64,000 nucleotides of DNA from Antitrichia curtipendula (taxonomy: Eukaryota > Streptophyta > Bryopsida > Hypnales > Leucodontaceae). The stretch lies in NCBI GenBank assembly GCA_951230915.1, contig OX579641.1:5704001-5768000 (forward strand). The letters run 5' to 3'. The notes beneath the pieces are model-generated. The model saw nothing but the letters and a program-made list of their open reading frames with translations. It was not told the origin of the DNA and did not search any database. The stretch's first letter is position 1, and every line of letters begins with the position of its first letter. A program made the position numbers and the translations under genes. This document shows, piece after piece, positions 22,295 to 34,488 of the stretch.

Positions 22295-22960
22295 ATGGCC
22301 ATCATGACTCGCCGCAGCTTGTGGGTGACCATGGCCGTGTTGATGAGTGTGGCGCTGGTGCCCATGCTCGCCATGGCAGCGGACGAGGATCCGCTCCAGG
22401 ACTTCTGCGTCGCAGACTTGACGAGCGGAATCACCATCAACGGACTCACCTGCAAGCCGGTCGCCGAGGTCTCCGTGAACGACTTCACGTTTGCTGGTTT
22501 GAAGAACCCAGGAAACACCAACAACCCCAACAACGCCGTCGTCACGCCTGCGTCCGTGCTTCAGTTCCCGGGATTGAACACTTTGGGCATCTCCGCTGCT
22601 CGCATCGACTTTGCCAAGGGCGGCATCAACCCCCCGCACACGCACCCCAGAGCCACCGAGATTCTGCTGGTGGTGAAGGGCGAGTTGTACGTGGGCTTTG
22701 TGGACACCAGCAACACCTTGTTTGCCACCACTCTCAAGGAAGGCGAGCTGTTCGTGTTCCCCAAGGGCCTGGTGCACTTCCAGCTGAACGTGGGCAAGGG
22801 TCCAGCGTTGGCGTTTGCCGCTTTGAGCAGTCAGAACCCCGGCGTGCAGCAGATTGCTCCCGCTTTGTTCACTCCGGACATCAAGGACGAGGTTTTGGAG
22901 AAGGCATTCCGCATCAACGAGCAGACGGTGGACCTGATCCAGAAGCAGTTCCGCATGTAA
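22295..22960 (+). CDS. Germin-like protein (GLP4)
   Basis: A 221-residue intronless germin-like protein. The open frame runs upstream without a stop to 22178, but with no ATG before 22295; the paralogs fix the start there (AACATGGCCATCATGACT). The signal peptide ends AMA/ADEDPLQ. Cys38 and Cys53, His115, His117, Glu122 and His161 are all present. Distinctive residues are CKPVAEVSVND in place of CKPADKV, GLKNPGN, and VDTSNTLF, where the NNT glycosylation motif seen in the other copies becomes SNT, so this copy lacks that sequon. It belongs to the LVVKGELY/GKGPALAF subtype. The 5' UTR class ends GATATCGATCTACTCAAC, shared with GLP5 and GLP6. Confidence 0.97.
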   Translation: MAIMTRRSLWVTMAVLMSVALVPMLAMAADEDPLQDFCVADLTSGITINGLTCKPVAEVSVNDFTFAGLKNPGNTNNPNNAVVTPASVLQFPGLNTLGISAARIDFAKGGINPPHTHPRATEILLVVKGELYVGFVDTSNTLFATTLKEGELFVFPKGLVHFQLNVGKGPALAFAALSSQNPGVQQIAPALFTPDIKDEVLEKAFRINEQTVDLIQKQFRM

Positions 22961-25955
22961 ATTGATGAATAACAGCTCATTGCTTCTTTTTTTCCAGATC
23001 CTGTTTGTGGAACCCCTCGGCTGGTGAAAAAATTATGTACAAACGCTGCTACTATGAACATTCTTTACAAGAGCGGAGGTCCAATGACTTCTGACTGTTT
23101 AGATTGATAGGAAAATGCTCTCCAGATCGTTGGTCTAAGACCCAAGCTAGTGTGAAGTGTTCCTTCATTTGGGCTTCAATTCGCCCGCCATAGTTGTACA
23201 ACATTTACTGAAATTACAGGGTCACATTTTCAAAAAACGGTGTCCAGTGCATGGGTTGAAGTCTGAGTATTTGTGCGCGCTGTGCAATGATCAAGTTTCC
23301 TGGAGTTTTTGTAACCCAATTCGAAGATGAGGTGGATTGTGCACACGTTTTTCCAAGCCGTTTTGTGTCCATTAGACCAGTTTATGATTGTGCTAGTTTT
23401 TTCATTTGTTTTCAGTCACTTGAAATTCCTGCTTACTATTTGGAATTTCCTTGGTCATGGAAGTTGACCTGCAACTATAGGTGCATCTATTCTCTCAGGA
23501 ACATTCGGTCAAAAGAATTATGATATTCATTTTTTGCATGTTTCAATCTATTGGACCCACTTCTACATTGAATATGACTTATCAAGCACCACATTGTTCA
23601 GGCTACAAAGTCAAAATACTATCCACTATTCACTTTATTTGCATGTTCATGACAAAACAAATTTTGGACAAGCAACAATATCCATGCCTTGATTCAAGGA
23701 AATGATTGATTCTTCCTTGGACTACTTGCAAGAGAAGGGAATGTTGTTAAAGATTAAAGTGTCCGAATGTTGTTTGGCAAATGTCAACTACTTCTATTAA
23801 CATTCTTTAAAAGGAAGATTTTTCTTTCTTTTATATTAAATTAATGTTTCTGAAAATGATAAAATTTCAAAAATTCCATAATTAAATATATTTAGAATTT
23901 TTTTGTCCAAACCGTTAGGACCAATAATGTACAATTGTACATTCTTAAATAGAGATGGTTGCAAAAATCCCTACCATTTTTAATGCAGTGTCTAATTGCC
24001 AATTGTAAAGAGTTTATCTAATGTATGAATCACATTTTTTATAATATAATAATGTATATTTAATAGAAAAAGATGATTGTGTACCTAAAAAAATCAATCA
24101 CTTTAAAACTAAATATGCTTCATAGGTGTTTGCATGCTAAGGTACACAAGGTTTTTTAGTCACAATGCACTTGAATTTAGAGTTTTGAAAAACTTGAAAA
24201 ATGTCCCTAATAATTTAATAAATGTACAACGTATTGAATTTTGAAGCGAAGGAAAATTTTTGGAAGAGAAAGGGTACCTAGGTTCTAAAGCTACTTGACC
24301 ATCCTAAAATGAAAATTTAGAAAATCTTCAAGCACTCAAATTTGAGAAATTTACACTAGAAGAGTGCTTTGTTGAGGTGCATTGTACACATTAAATTTAG
24401 AGATCTCATTGAAAATTATTGTGATAATTTTTTATTTTCTTTAATGTGGCTTTATTCAATTGAAATAAATATAATTTTCAATTTTATATTGTTTTAGGAT
24501 TTAAAAAAATTATAATCAATTTTGAAGGACAAAATTCTATTAGTTTCAATTTTAAAGGTTTCAATTTTTTTTTCATTTTTTCAATGTTTATTTTATATAA
24601 ATTGTGAGGGTAGATTTATCATAATTTTTTTTTAATGAAGATTATGAATTAATTGGGAAAAAAGGGATAAATATGTTAATGCAGATCTTAATGCAAATAG
24701 CTCAATTTTGATTCAAAACTAGTGCAAATCAAGCATGCTATGCACCATGAGTGCATGATAGGACCTTGTACACCTTAGTAGGAAATTTACCCTCATTGAT
24801 GATAACTCTTAGTTTATTTTAGAAAAATAAAAAGCATGGTTTAAACTTAAATGATTATACTAACATCTATTGAAGTGTTCAAAAATGACAAAATTCACAT
24901 TAAAGTTAAAATTCACCTCGTATCTTTTTTTAAATATTTTTGAAAATTCTCCTAGACATTTGACCTTTTTTCTTCTTTTATTGTAGATTTGTTTCTATAT
25001 TCAAGTGAATTCATTACCTTTTTCACTCTACCTTGAGTAAGATAGAATTTGTGGTTAAATGACTATTAATTAAATAAAATTTTAGAATAATTATAGAGGT
25101 TAGACTTAAGTATATATATTTTTACATTTTAAGCATATTTTTTTTCAACCAAGTCTAGCTTTTAAAAATTATTCTATAGCTTTTTGATAAAAATATAAAA
25201 ATATAAGATATATACGCATTTTATAAGTCAATTCATTAAGGGTCATATCTTTTGAATATAAAAATTATATGTCATTTTGTAATATAGATTGTAGTTGGAA
25301 CAAAAACATCATTGAAATGTTATGTTTGATGTCATTGTTAACATAAAAATAGTAGGATCACAAAGGATGTCACCTAAAATGCATCATAGAAAATACGGGG
25401 GGGTTATATTGACATTTGTCTACAATAAATTATAAGTAATTTAAAAAATATATAAATTCACCTTTGTGAAAGTTTTTATATAATTTTAATAAAAAAATTG
25501 GATTAAAGATCCCTATAATTTAGAACCTAATTTTAGGATTTAATTTTGATTTCTAAAAAATATAATGCAAATAATAAAAACAATAATAGTAATTTAATGT
25601 TTAACTCCCAAAGGATCAAACTTTGACTTTGATAGTGGATGGTTTTAGTCTTTTATATAGAAACAATAATAGAAAGTAAAAGTTCTTCTACTATATAAGA
25701 CAAAGCTTGGGATAAAATAATGTATTATTGAGATTACAAGTGGATGATGTTTTGTTATTGTTATTATTGTTGTTGTTGCTTTGGGTTTTTTTCACTTACT
25801 CTTGACCCCATTACTCTTGCTATTTTTGCAATTAACTTCTTTTGAATTATCTCCTTATAGTTGCACCCCTTGCTCTAAATCTTCTTTATCTAATAGAGTA
25901 TTTTTATAATATTTTTGTAGTTTGATTTTTTATTATTGGACTTTTAGATATAGGA
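22961..25955. other. GLP4 3' flank and AT-rich spacer
   Basis: The first about 400 bp is the GLP-type 3' flank (TGACTTCTGACTGTTTAGA, then GAAGTGTTCCTTCATTTGG). The rest is among the most AT-rich DNA of the window, with a TTATTG/TTGTTG microsatellite near 25755-25780. No gene is supported. Confidence 0.5.
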
Positions 25956-26858
25956 TTTTTTCTTGCAAGAGTATTGGGATTAAATGATCCTTTTGAAAGG
26001 TAATCAACATTCCTATTTATTTTTAATTATTTTTAATATTAAAATTATTAGCTAATTTAATTTGTCTTTGATTTGTTAGAATTAGCAAGAACGTAATTGA
26101 CCTCCATGCTTCTTCTAGCATTAAATTTGGTTTATCTTCTATTTGTAAAATGTGGCAAGAAGATAAATGGCCTCCATGCTTATGTTAGCCAATTTATAGT
26201 ATGTATTAAGTATATAAAATTTGAATGTTTCATAATACAATTCCAAAAAATTCACTTACCCAAAATTGATTGTGATGCTTCAATGAAGCCTTGAGAAATG
26301 GAAGCATGACCAAGACATAGTATCATGGATTTCTTCCATTCATAGTAAAAAATTGAATACTTTGACTCCAATTTTTTTCGAACACAAAAAAATAGAAGTA
26401 GCACATAAGCAAGTTTTTGATTTATCCCAAACTGAATTCAAAATCATACATATAGAAGAAGATGAATTTTGTAGTAATTTCATATGTACTATTAAAGATT
26501 TTTGTAACAAATTCCATCTAGACAAGGATAATAATTCCTATACATTTGGGATTTGGGCTCCCATTGGTTGTGAAAGTGGTGAGCTAATACCCCTTAAAAT
26601 GACTTCAGAAATGAAGGGGGAGAATTTTCATTTGGTAGTTATAAAGTCTGTGTTGACTTTAAATCCTGTGATGGAATAGTTGAAATCGTTTGGCATGGTA
26701 AAACAAACTTTTATAGTACTATTCTTTCTGCTACCACCTTTCCATTTACAAGGATTGGAACATCTATACAAGTCAACAAGGACTTAGTTCAATGGAGAAA
26801 GAAATTGGTAATGATGCACAACAAGGGTCCAAATATAACAAATAAAAACAAAGTGTGA
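25956..26858 (+). pseudogene. Decayed gene of unknown family, candidate
   Basis: A run of protein-like sequence in an otherwise non-coding region. An open stretch ends DPFE at 25999, followed by a plausible 80-bp intron (GTAATC to TTAG, 26000-26079), then a second open stretch beginning ISKNVIDLHASS that ends in a stop near 26182. From about 26294 to 26640 a frame reads through DLSQTEFKIIHIEEDEF and SYTFGIWAPIGCESGEL. A one-base frame change near 26630-26640 is needed to continue into VDFKSCDGIVEIVWHGK and on to a stop at 26858. The composition looks like real protein, with Trp, Cys and charged residues, but no family is recognised. It could be a broken host gene, a remnant of a mobile element, or a gene with more introns than I can place. 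Confidence 0.35.
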
Positions 26859-28742
26859 AGGAAATCTTAGCTTGAAAATCCAAATTTGTGAAATAATTTC
26901 CAAATTGCAATTCTAATGGCTTGAATGTTTGTATTTTAGGCATTTAAGAATAACATCATCCAGTGTCCAAATTCAATTAAATACTTGTGTGATTAAATGT
27001 CCCTATAAGAGATAGTATTTTTTGTAGTAAAATATTTAGATCAATAGAAGTTGTAATGAATTTTGGGACATTATTCTAGTACATGTATGGAGGTTCAATC
27101 ATACTTTAATAAAATGCAATTGTATAACTTTAGATGGTTGTAATATAAGTTTGAAATTTCGTTTTGTTTAAAAATACAGTGGATTGTAGAATTTTTTTTT
27201 TTAAAAAACACTTAATTTTCATTCATTAAAAATTTGTGAAGTAGAAGTAGATTCAAGAGTAAAGGGAAAGTTAAGCTATTAGTAGCTCTAAAATAGAATT
27301 AAAATACACTAATTCCAATAATAAGAAAATTTTCATACACTCGCACAAATTGCTACAGTGAATTGGAAATAGAAAATTCAAACTAAATTTAGATATTTGT
27401 AGTGCAATTAATGCACTTGCATGAACTAAAATTTTAAAATTATTCATAGTACTTTTTGGTTCTTATACAATTTCATCAATAGTTTTAGTGAATTAGTTTT
27501 AATATTAATTTTTCTTAAAGAATTTTTAGTAAATCGAATTAGAATTATTTTTTCTATTATTTGGCAAGAACTTCAGGAATAGTAAATTCTAATTGAATGA
27601 AATATAACCAACTAAATTATAACTTCAAATTTTTTATTTTTTTATAATTCACTCCAAAAAACTCTAGAAATTTTATAAAACTTCAAAAGTATATAAAATG
27701 TTCATATATTACTTTTCATGATTTTTTAGAGATTACTAGAGTAAATTATAAGAAATGTAAAATTTTAGAGGTATATTTTAATCAGGGAAATTTCTCTCAA
27801 TAAACTTTAAAAATTCATGAAACTCTTGACAAAAAATTCTACAAAGGTTACTCATCTGGTTTTCTAAAAATTAGATTTGAATAACAAATTTTTATTAAAT
27901 TTTTTTTCACTAATCAATGTCCTAAATTCTAAACCCTAAAATCCTAAATCCTAAAATCCTACACAATTAAAGAATAAAAAGATCAAATTTGCTTTAGAAA
28001 CTTCTAAAAATCTTTTTATCAAAATATAACTTTTTAACGTTAATTTCTTAGTTTAATTTGTTTTTGTAGTTGAACAATAATAGATGTCTACTAGAATGGG
28101 ATTAAGTTCATTTTGATAGTTGATGCTAATGGAAATACTGTAATGTACATATGTTTTGATGTTGGCAACTTCTCATAAACATTTTGAATTTAGTTGCAGA
28201 AGCAAAACCAAAATCCATCTTCAAGTGGGAAATTAAAGCTACAAACTTAATTCTGGTAGGTTTTATATTCTAATACATACATTTTTCAAAGTATTTTTTA
28301 AAGTGGTGTGTGTTTCAGAGCAATGTGCAAGTGCCTACAGATTTGAAAACTACTTTGGATCTATGGTCGTTTGAGTTATTAGTCAGGCAACAGAAACTAT
28401 GTCAATTTGATTGAAATCCACTAAAGTAGTATGCTCTTAAAGTGGCACTGATCTTAAACTGCCATCTATACCCTGTGTACATCTCCAAAATCAATTATGT
28501 ACCTATGTGGAAGAAACGCTTTCAAAACCAAACTTTGTTCCTTAATAACTTTTGCATATAGTATCCAAATGTCCCATTCTTTGGTGCGCTGGAACCTCCT
28601 TTCACTTGCCAACAAGAGCATATGAAAATTTGACCAATTTAATAATTGTAACTAGGCTCAGTAGCAAAAAGTGGCGGTTTGGGGGATACCCACTTTATAA
28701 TTTTAACAAATGTCTGAGAGCTTCAAACATTGATCACATATA
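26859..28742. other. AT-rich non-coding spacer
   Basis: No gene is supported. A degenerate CCTAAA/CCCTAAA cluster (AAACCCTAAAATCCTAAATCC-like) lies at about 27918-27960; it resembles plant telomere repeat units but is too short and imperfect to be an interstitial telomere array. Confidence 0.5.
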
Positions 28743-28983
28743 TTAACCCTTAAACGACAAGTTGGTCACCATGGAAATCATTTGTTTAAGAACCGTGTGA
28801 ATTTGTCGGCTTAAAAAATAAATGCAAAAGCACACATTGGAAGTCAAAGTATTGTATAAGAATAGAAGACCTTCCCTTTTCACACAGAATTTGGAGGATG
28901 AATAGTTGCACTTCCGTCTTGCATGGAGAGATTCTTTGTCATTCATTAGCCGACAAATGTCCTAAGCGTCGTTTATGGGTTAA
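28743..28983 (+). mobile_element. TTAA/CCC-ended MITE, family 4
   Basis: The ends are TTAACCCTTAAACGAC and GTCGTTTATGGGTTAA, a 15-16 bp inverted repeat with TTAA on both outer edges. The length is about 240 bp. A related copy in opposite orientation lies at 43469-43686, sharing GGTCACCATGGAAA and ATGACAAAGAATCTCTCC-like segments. No coding capacity. Confidence 0.7.
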
Positions 28984-31250
28984 GCAAACCATATTAATCA
29001 TATCTGTCAATGAGTATCCTTTTGTTATCATTCTAAATTTGAATCTTCAATTCCCGCATAATCAAAGTTAATAGTTCTACGTTGATTTGGTGCCATACAA
29101 CTTGATTCACTAGGTTATTGTTGATTGAGGTGAACCACCCTCCTTGCTTGCCCCCCCTAGTCATTCTAGGTGTGCATGTAAATAAAAGACTCTTTATTTT
29201 GTGCTTGATTAATTGATCTTCTAGCTAATTTGGGGCTTTTGAAAGACTGCATTTCCTAAATCAAATTTTAAATACTTCTCACATTAAAATTTTGAAAATT
29301 GAAAAACACATACAACATGTGAACTTGTTACTTTGCAAGATTGTACTTTCAAAAATGTAGGGATTTGTTTTGGAATGATCCCATTGAGAATTTTCCATTG
29401 AAAATTTGAAAAGTATACATTGTGTCTTCTTTGCCCTTGAGGTATATGAAATTATGAAGAGAACCACAAACTTGTATTATTCTATAATTACAAAAGATGT
29501 ATTGCATGCTTGCAAATGTTGAAATTGCAATGAATTATCCAATTTCAAGATTTTTGTACAATTTCAAAGTAAAGTACAAAATACACATTGAATAGAAAAA
29601 AATGAGACAATGACAATGACAAAGCAAATCACCTGTACATTCCAAGGGTAATTCTCTTAGATTTAAAAAGCCCCCACCATAATATAAAGCCTTTCATTAT
29701 CAATAAATTTGTGAATGTTGATTTATAATTTAAAAAAATTAGATTCACTTTATTTATTTATTTTGGTGCAAATCTAATAGGAATAAATAGGTCAGACCCT
29801 TAAAGAATATTGCAGGCTCGATGAGCATTTTAGAAGTCGAACTTCTGTTTCTCATGTAGTTTGTGATTTTAAATGCCTTTAATCTTAACTAAGAAAAATA
29901 AAGCTCCAAAAATGTACTTCTTACCACATTTTATTTTTTCCCCATAATACTTAAGTGTTTAAATTCCTATAACACTTTCAAGACAGTATCTTCAAAATTT
30001 GGAATACAACACTTCTGAACTTTCTTTATCAAATTCCTTTTTGTGTGAATGCAAATAATACACCAATTAGAACATAATGTTTGTCAATATTATTTTCATG
30101 ATTCTCTTAAAAGTTACATATTATTAATTACTACAGTTTTTAGAAAGACATTTCGTTGAAAAACAATATAGAATTCAATTAGATGTTTTTTTCAATATGA
30201 AGAAGTGAGAATTTTTTTTAAATATATAATAATACATATACAAAATATCAAATTCTGGGAATATGCAATCTAATGTACAGCAAATCTAATGAAGTTTCAC
30301 CAGCTCTTGGGAATGAAGTGTACTTTTCAGGGTACCAACGTCTCAGTAAACATATACACCTAAAAGTTCCGGAAATTCCACAGCACTTTCAATCCAAATA
30401 TGGCTTGCTCATCAAACCAAAAATATACCACAGCCAGAAGTTACAGGTTCCACTTCGAAAAACAATGTTCAGCATTCCGTGTACCGTATTTCAAGGACCC
30501 TCGCTCCTGGACCGCATTTGGTGGCAGTGGGAATTCATTGTTCACCATTCTTGTCAACCTATTATAAAGACACGGGCTAACAGAACCGCACTGGGAACTC
30601 CAAGATTCAGCATTCTCACATGAAATGTGGCTCAAACGTTGCTCTGAATTTGCAAAACATCGTTATCAGACGTTGCTCATTTTCCTATTAAGCTCATCAA
30701 AACGTGGCTAAAAAACATTGCATACCCCCCTCGTTCTAGTAGGTCCAGCACTACAGTACAATATTTTCAGAGTTTGAAATTATCTGCAAGACACTTTTGA
30801 AGACATCGATAAGTGAGATTTAAGCTTTGCAGAATCATTTCTTTCCTAGAGCCCTTCATTCTACGTCTTTTTCTAATTGACTTCACCTTCTAGCTAGTTA
30901 GGTTTCAAAATCTCCTTAGAATGCACATAGCACCGCACGCGCACACATAACTCAGACTTCAACTCATGCACAAGACACCATTTCATGAACATGAGAATTC
31001 TGGACCTGATACTTCATTAAATGTGGTGTAGCTATCGCGGGCGATCGAAGCCCAAATGAGTCAGCGCCTCCCAGCGATCCTGAGGGCAATATTCCTAGCT
31101 ATCAATCTAGAGAATCGGAAGTCACTGGACCTCCGTCTTCACTTGCAATTGTTTGCCAAAGAATGTAGAATCAATACTAACTGCCGCTGTACATGCATGA
31201 TGTTTCCTGACACTCTGATAATTAAATTCAGATGATCGACTAGTGATCGA
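28984..31250. other. Spacer with a family 6 repeat and the GLP5 3' flank
   Basis: About 29795-30310 resembles the family 6 repeat, which begins with a TTGCAGGCTCGATGAGCATTTTAGAA-like segment and ends near TCTAATGAAGTTTCACCAGC. Relatives are at 32565-33015, 36935-38400, 42734-43460 and 49903-50460. An open frame of 116 codons at 30273-30623 is unrecognised and I do not call it. The last about 300 bp is the GLP5 3' flank. Confidence 0.45.
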
Positions 31251-31251
31251 T

Positions 31252-31917
31252 TTACATGCGGAACTGCTTCTGGATCAGGTCCACCGTCTGCTCGTTGATG
31301 CGGAATGCCTTCTCCAACACCTCGTCCTCGATGTCCGGAGTGAACAAAGCTGGAGCAATCTGCTGCACGCCGGGGTTCTGGCTGCTCAAAGCGGCGAACG
31401 CCAACGCAGGACCCTTGCCCACGTTCAGCTGGAAGTGCACCAGGCCCTTGGGGAACACGAACAGCTCACCTTCCTTCAGGGTGGTGGCAAACAAGGTGTT
31501 GTTGGTGTCCACAAAGCCCACGTACAACTCGCCCTTCACCAAGAGCAGAATCTCGGTGGCTCTGGGGTGCGTGTGCGGGGGGTTGATGCCCCCCTTGGCG
31601 AAGTCGACGCGAGCCGCGGAGATGCCCAAAGTGTTCAATCCGTGGAACTGAAGCACGGAGGCCGGCGTGACAGCGGCCTTGTTAGCGTTGTTGGTGTTTC
31701 CTGGGTTCTTCAAGCCGGCGAACGTGAAGTCGTCGACGGAGACCTTATCGGCGGGCTTGCAGGTGAGTCCATTGATGGTGAGTCCGCTCTTGAAGTCTGC
31801 GACGCAGAAGTCCTGGAGCGGATCCTCGTCCGCTGCCATGGCGATCATGGGCACCAGCGCCACGCTCATCAACACGGCCACGGTCACCCACATGCTTCTG
31901 CGGGCAATGATGCCCAT
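31252..31917 (-). CDS. Germin-like protein (GLP5)
   Basis: A 221-residue intronless germin-like protein on the minus strand, one of only two in this orientation. The open frame extends to 32073 without an earlier homologous start, so I use the paralog-conserved ATG (CGACATGGGCATCATT). The signal peptide (MGIIARRSMW..., ending AMA) and the cysteines and metal ligands match the array. It mixes subtypes: FKSGLTINGLTCKPADKVSVDDF resembles the GLP2/7 group at the start, but GKGPALAF resembles the GLP1/3/4 group, and LLVKGELY is intermediate. DIEDEVLEK carries Glu where the others have Lys or Thr. LQFHGLN is shared with GLP3. Confidence 0.97.
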   Translation of the reverse strand: MGIIARRSMWVTVAVLMSVALVPMIAMAADEDPLQDFCVADFKSGLTINGLTCKPADKVSVDDFTFAGLKNPGNTNNANKAAVTPASVLQFHGLNTLGISAARVDFAKGGINPPHTHPRATEILLLVKGELYVGFVDTNNTLFATTLKEGELFVFPKGLVHFQLNVGKGPALAFAALSSQNPGVQQIAPALFTPDIEDEVLEKAFRINEQTVDLIQKQFRM

Positions 31918-32091
31918 GTCGAGTAGATCGATATGAGCTGCTGGAATTCGAAGGTTCAGCCCTGGACTTCGATCACTTGCAGGTCGAGGTTTCTCAGTTG
32001 CAGGACAGTAGTGTGCACGGAGCTGGTGGAGGAAGCTGAAGATTGGGACTGGAATGTTTTGCTGCTGTGACAATTGTTTGAGTTGTGGGGG

Positions 32092-32099
32092 TTTATGTA
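32092..32099 (-). promoter_or_regulatory. TATA-like box of GLP5
   Basis: On the minus strand TACATAAACCCCCACAAC, 182 bp before the ATG; the same TACATAAA variant occurs at GLP6. Confidence 0.6.
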
Positions 32100-32132
32100 G
32101 ATCCCGAGTCCGTGGCTTGTACTTGCGAAACG

Positions 32133-32150
32133 CGCGTTTTCCAAGACGCG
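32133..32150. promoter_or_regulatory. CGCG palindrome upstream of GLP5
   Basis: On the minus strand CGCGTCTTGGAAAACGCG, 33 bp upstream of the TATA-like box, the same place as in GLP3, GLP4 and GLP6 although this gene is inverted and over 9 kb from GLP4. Confidence 0.55.
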
Positions 32151-32564
32151 CTGGTGGTGGCTGGAAGGAAAAGCCCTGAGGAAAGCTCGGCGACGATTAA
32201 GGATGGGAAATTGTGTGGGGTCTCGACCCTCGAGAGAAAAGTTCGGGGCCATTGAAAGTCAGAGGAGCTGAGACATCATGGTATTAAGAACTCAAGCGTT
32301 TTCCAAGAGCCAATGAATCTGACCATTCTCTCCAGTGTTTAGGATATTTTGGGAAATTTAACAGCTAATTTCCTTCAACTCTCGCATTGAACCGGTTTTT
32401 CAGGTACTGATCCTGGTTGTTCTCTATTTTGTACTCCACACAGAAATTTTATAGATTTTTTCACCAGAATTTTTGCTAATGTTTTCAAATTGCAACCGGT
32501 TTTGTTTTTTCCAATTTCACACGCATTCTTCTTTTGTAGACAAGTAAGTGAATCCATTATCCTA

Positions 32565-33015
32565 ACCCTAAATCCTAAATCCTAAAACAAGATTGCAAGC
32601 CCCATGGGCATTTTGAAAATAAAACCTAAATTTGCACATAGTTTTTTTGATTTTTAAATGTGTGAGTTTAAATAAGAAACTACAGCTCCGATAATCTAAT
32701 TTTTGAAAATTGTTTAAATTACAATTTTTGTAATACTGCAAAGATAGCATCTTGAAAGCTCAATATACACCATTGATGAACTTTTTTTTATCAAATTTCT
32801 CGTGATGTATTTTAAGCTTTCAAGAAGCTACCTTCAATGTGTGACAAAAATTATAGTTTCAAGAATTTATAAAAAAAAATGGAATTCAAAAGTAAATTAT
32901 TGAATCTACATCTTTTTAGTTAAGCTTTAAGTTATTTAAAATCAAGAACTATGTGAAAATTGAGGTTTGACTTTCAAAATGTCCCTTAGGCCTCCAAGGT
33001 CCATTAAGGATTAAC
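32565..33015. repeat. Foldback repeat, family 6
   Basis: The left arm contains GGGCATTTTGAAAATAAAAC, then TTGCACATAG; the right arm, reversed, contains GGGACATTTTGAAAGTCAAA, then TTCACATAGTTCTTG. The arms are about 90 bp with mismatches. A short CCCTAAATCCTAAATCCTAAA run at the left edge resembles degenerate telomere units; the right edge reads GGATTAAC. Confidence 0.5.
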
Positions 33016-34120
33016 TTACTTTCACCCTACTTTATGGCAAATTTTATTAAAGTGGCCATATTCCATACGCCATTTTTAGACCGTGCAGTCTAAATCCTCT
33101 AAGGCAAGTATAGATTTCAAACCACATGGTCTAAACTATTAAAGTGCCAAAGTTGCAAAAGGACTGCCATTCGAATGAAATTCTCTACTTTGATCTTTGA
33201 AAAATTTGTTGTTCAATGACTTTTGATTAAACAAACTACTCGAATGGTCATTATTAAGCTTTCTACGTGAATATATTCTTATTAAAAGCATATAATTTTT
33301 CCAATCAAGTCTATTGTAGCTTTTTTATGACCTTTATAGCTCTCTAAATTGAAAACAAAAATTTAATTTGTAAGTGCTAACAAAAATTTGCACACACAGG
33401 ATCATTTAATTAAGAAATATATATTTCTAAAAACTAGGATCGCATCTTTATACCAAATATTACGGACTTGAGTTGAAAGGAAACTTCATTACCTTTGTCC
33501 TATTTATAGTTTTTTCTTCACTAAATTTAATGCTCCAACTGCCCCCTTGAGAAGTATAGCATATTAGCATTCAATTTAACCCTAAATGTATTTTGATGCC
33601 AATTCATTAAGAATTGTATGATCAACCTTGTATGCTTTTAAAAATCCCTTTGAGGATAGATCATACAATATCAAATTCTAAATATCATTTAAAAAATTCA
33701 AATTGTGTCTTTTTAAATATCCATTTTTTGTATATGATATAAACTGAGTTTAGTTTATGAGCCATATTTTTTTAATTCCCCAAAATCCTATTGGCCCCTC
33801 ATGGGACAAAATAGATTTCAAATTCCTATGATCTCAATTTTTGTTGTAATTTTTGAATTTTCTTGAGATGATAAAATACATTGTCCTTTTGGAAATATAA
33901 TTCTTAAAATTTCAATTGCTGCCCAAAATCAAAAGTCATGTGACTCTAAGGCCAAAACAGGGATGGCGGATACTGGATAATACAAAAAATCACAAAAAGT
34001 CAAGAATCAAAATTCTCAAAGTTGTGCTTCTCACATTGGAAAAAATGTGGACTTTTCAGAGGGCTACTAAGAAGTGCCAAAAAAGGACCCCATGATTAAG
34101 TAACGTCTTCCTTCTCACGA
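33016..34120. other. AT-rich spacer with a relict TIR element
   Basis: About 33040-33195 is a relict of the AATTTCGTTAAAATGG element (ATTTTATTAAAGTGGCC to GCCATTCGAATGAAATT), including TATAGATTTCAAACCACATGG also present at 12735. The rest is AT-rich with no gene. From about 34105 the GLP6 upstream region begins. Confidence 0.45.
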
Positions 34121-34231
34121 ATCGCAGAGGGCGGCCCTGCGGGCCCCTGCCTGCAGCCTGCGTCGTTTCCTTGGTCGTCTCAGGGTTAAGTTGTTTCCGA
34201 ATTTTCTACCGAGTTTTCCTTCCAGCCACCC

Positions 34232-34249
34232 CGCGTCATGGAGAACGCG
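34232..34249. promoter_or_regulatory. CGCG palindrome upstream of GLP6
   Basis: CGCGTCATGGAGAACGCG, 25 bp before the TATA-like box, within a block (about 34145-34300) that matches the GLP4 upstream region nearly base for base. Confidence 0.55.
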
Positions 34250-34273
34250 CGTCACCAGTCACGCCTTGAGATG

Positions 34274-34281
34274 TACATAAA
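34274..34281 (+). promoter_or_regulatory. TATA-like box of GLP6
   Basis: TACATAAA followed by CCCTCACAACCC, 215 bp before the ATG, as in GLP4. Confidence 0.6.
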
Positions 34282-34488
34282 CCCTCACAACCCAAGTAAT
34301 TGTAACAGCAGCAACCATTCCAATATTCCGCATCCTCCAGCTTCCAGAGCCATCTCCCGGGACACTGTTACATCTCTTGCAATTGACACTGCTCGAAACT
34401 CTTTTTAGCAGCACACTCAAATCCAGAACTCATCGATCAAGATTTCGAATTCCAGCAGCTAGAAGCAACTGATATCGATCTACTCGAC

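Noticed and set aside
27918..27960. Interstitial telomere array
   Set aside because: Only a few imperfect CCTAAA/CCCTAAA units, too short and irregular to be a telomere remnant.
30273..30623. 116-codon open frame between repeats
   Set aside because: No recognisable domain, and the opposite strand is also partly open. I left it as unsupported.
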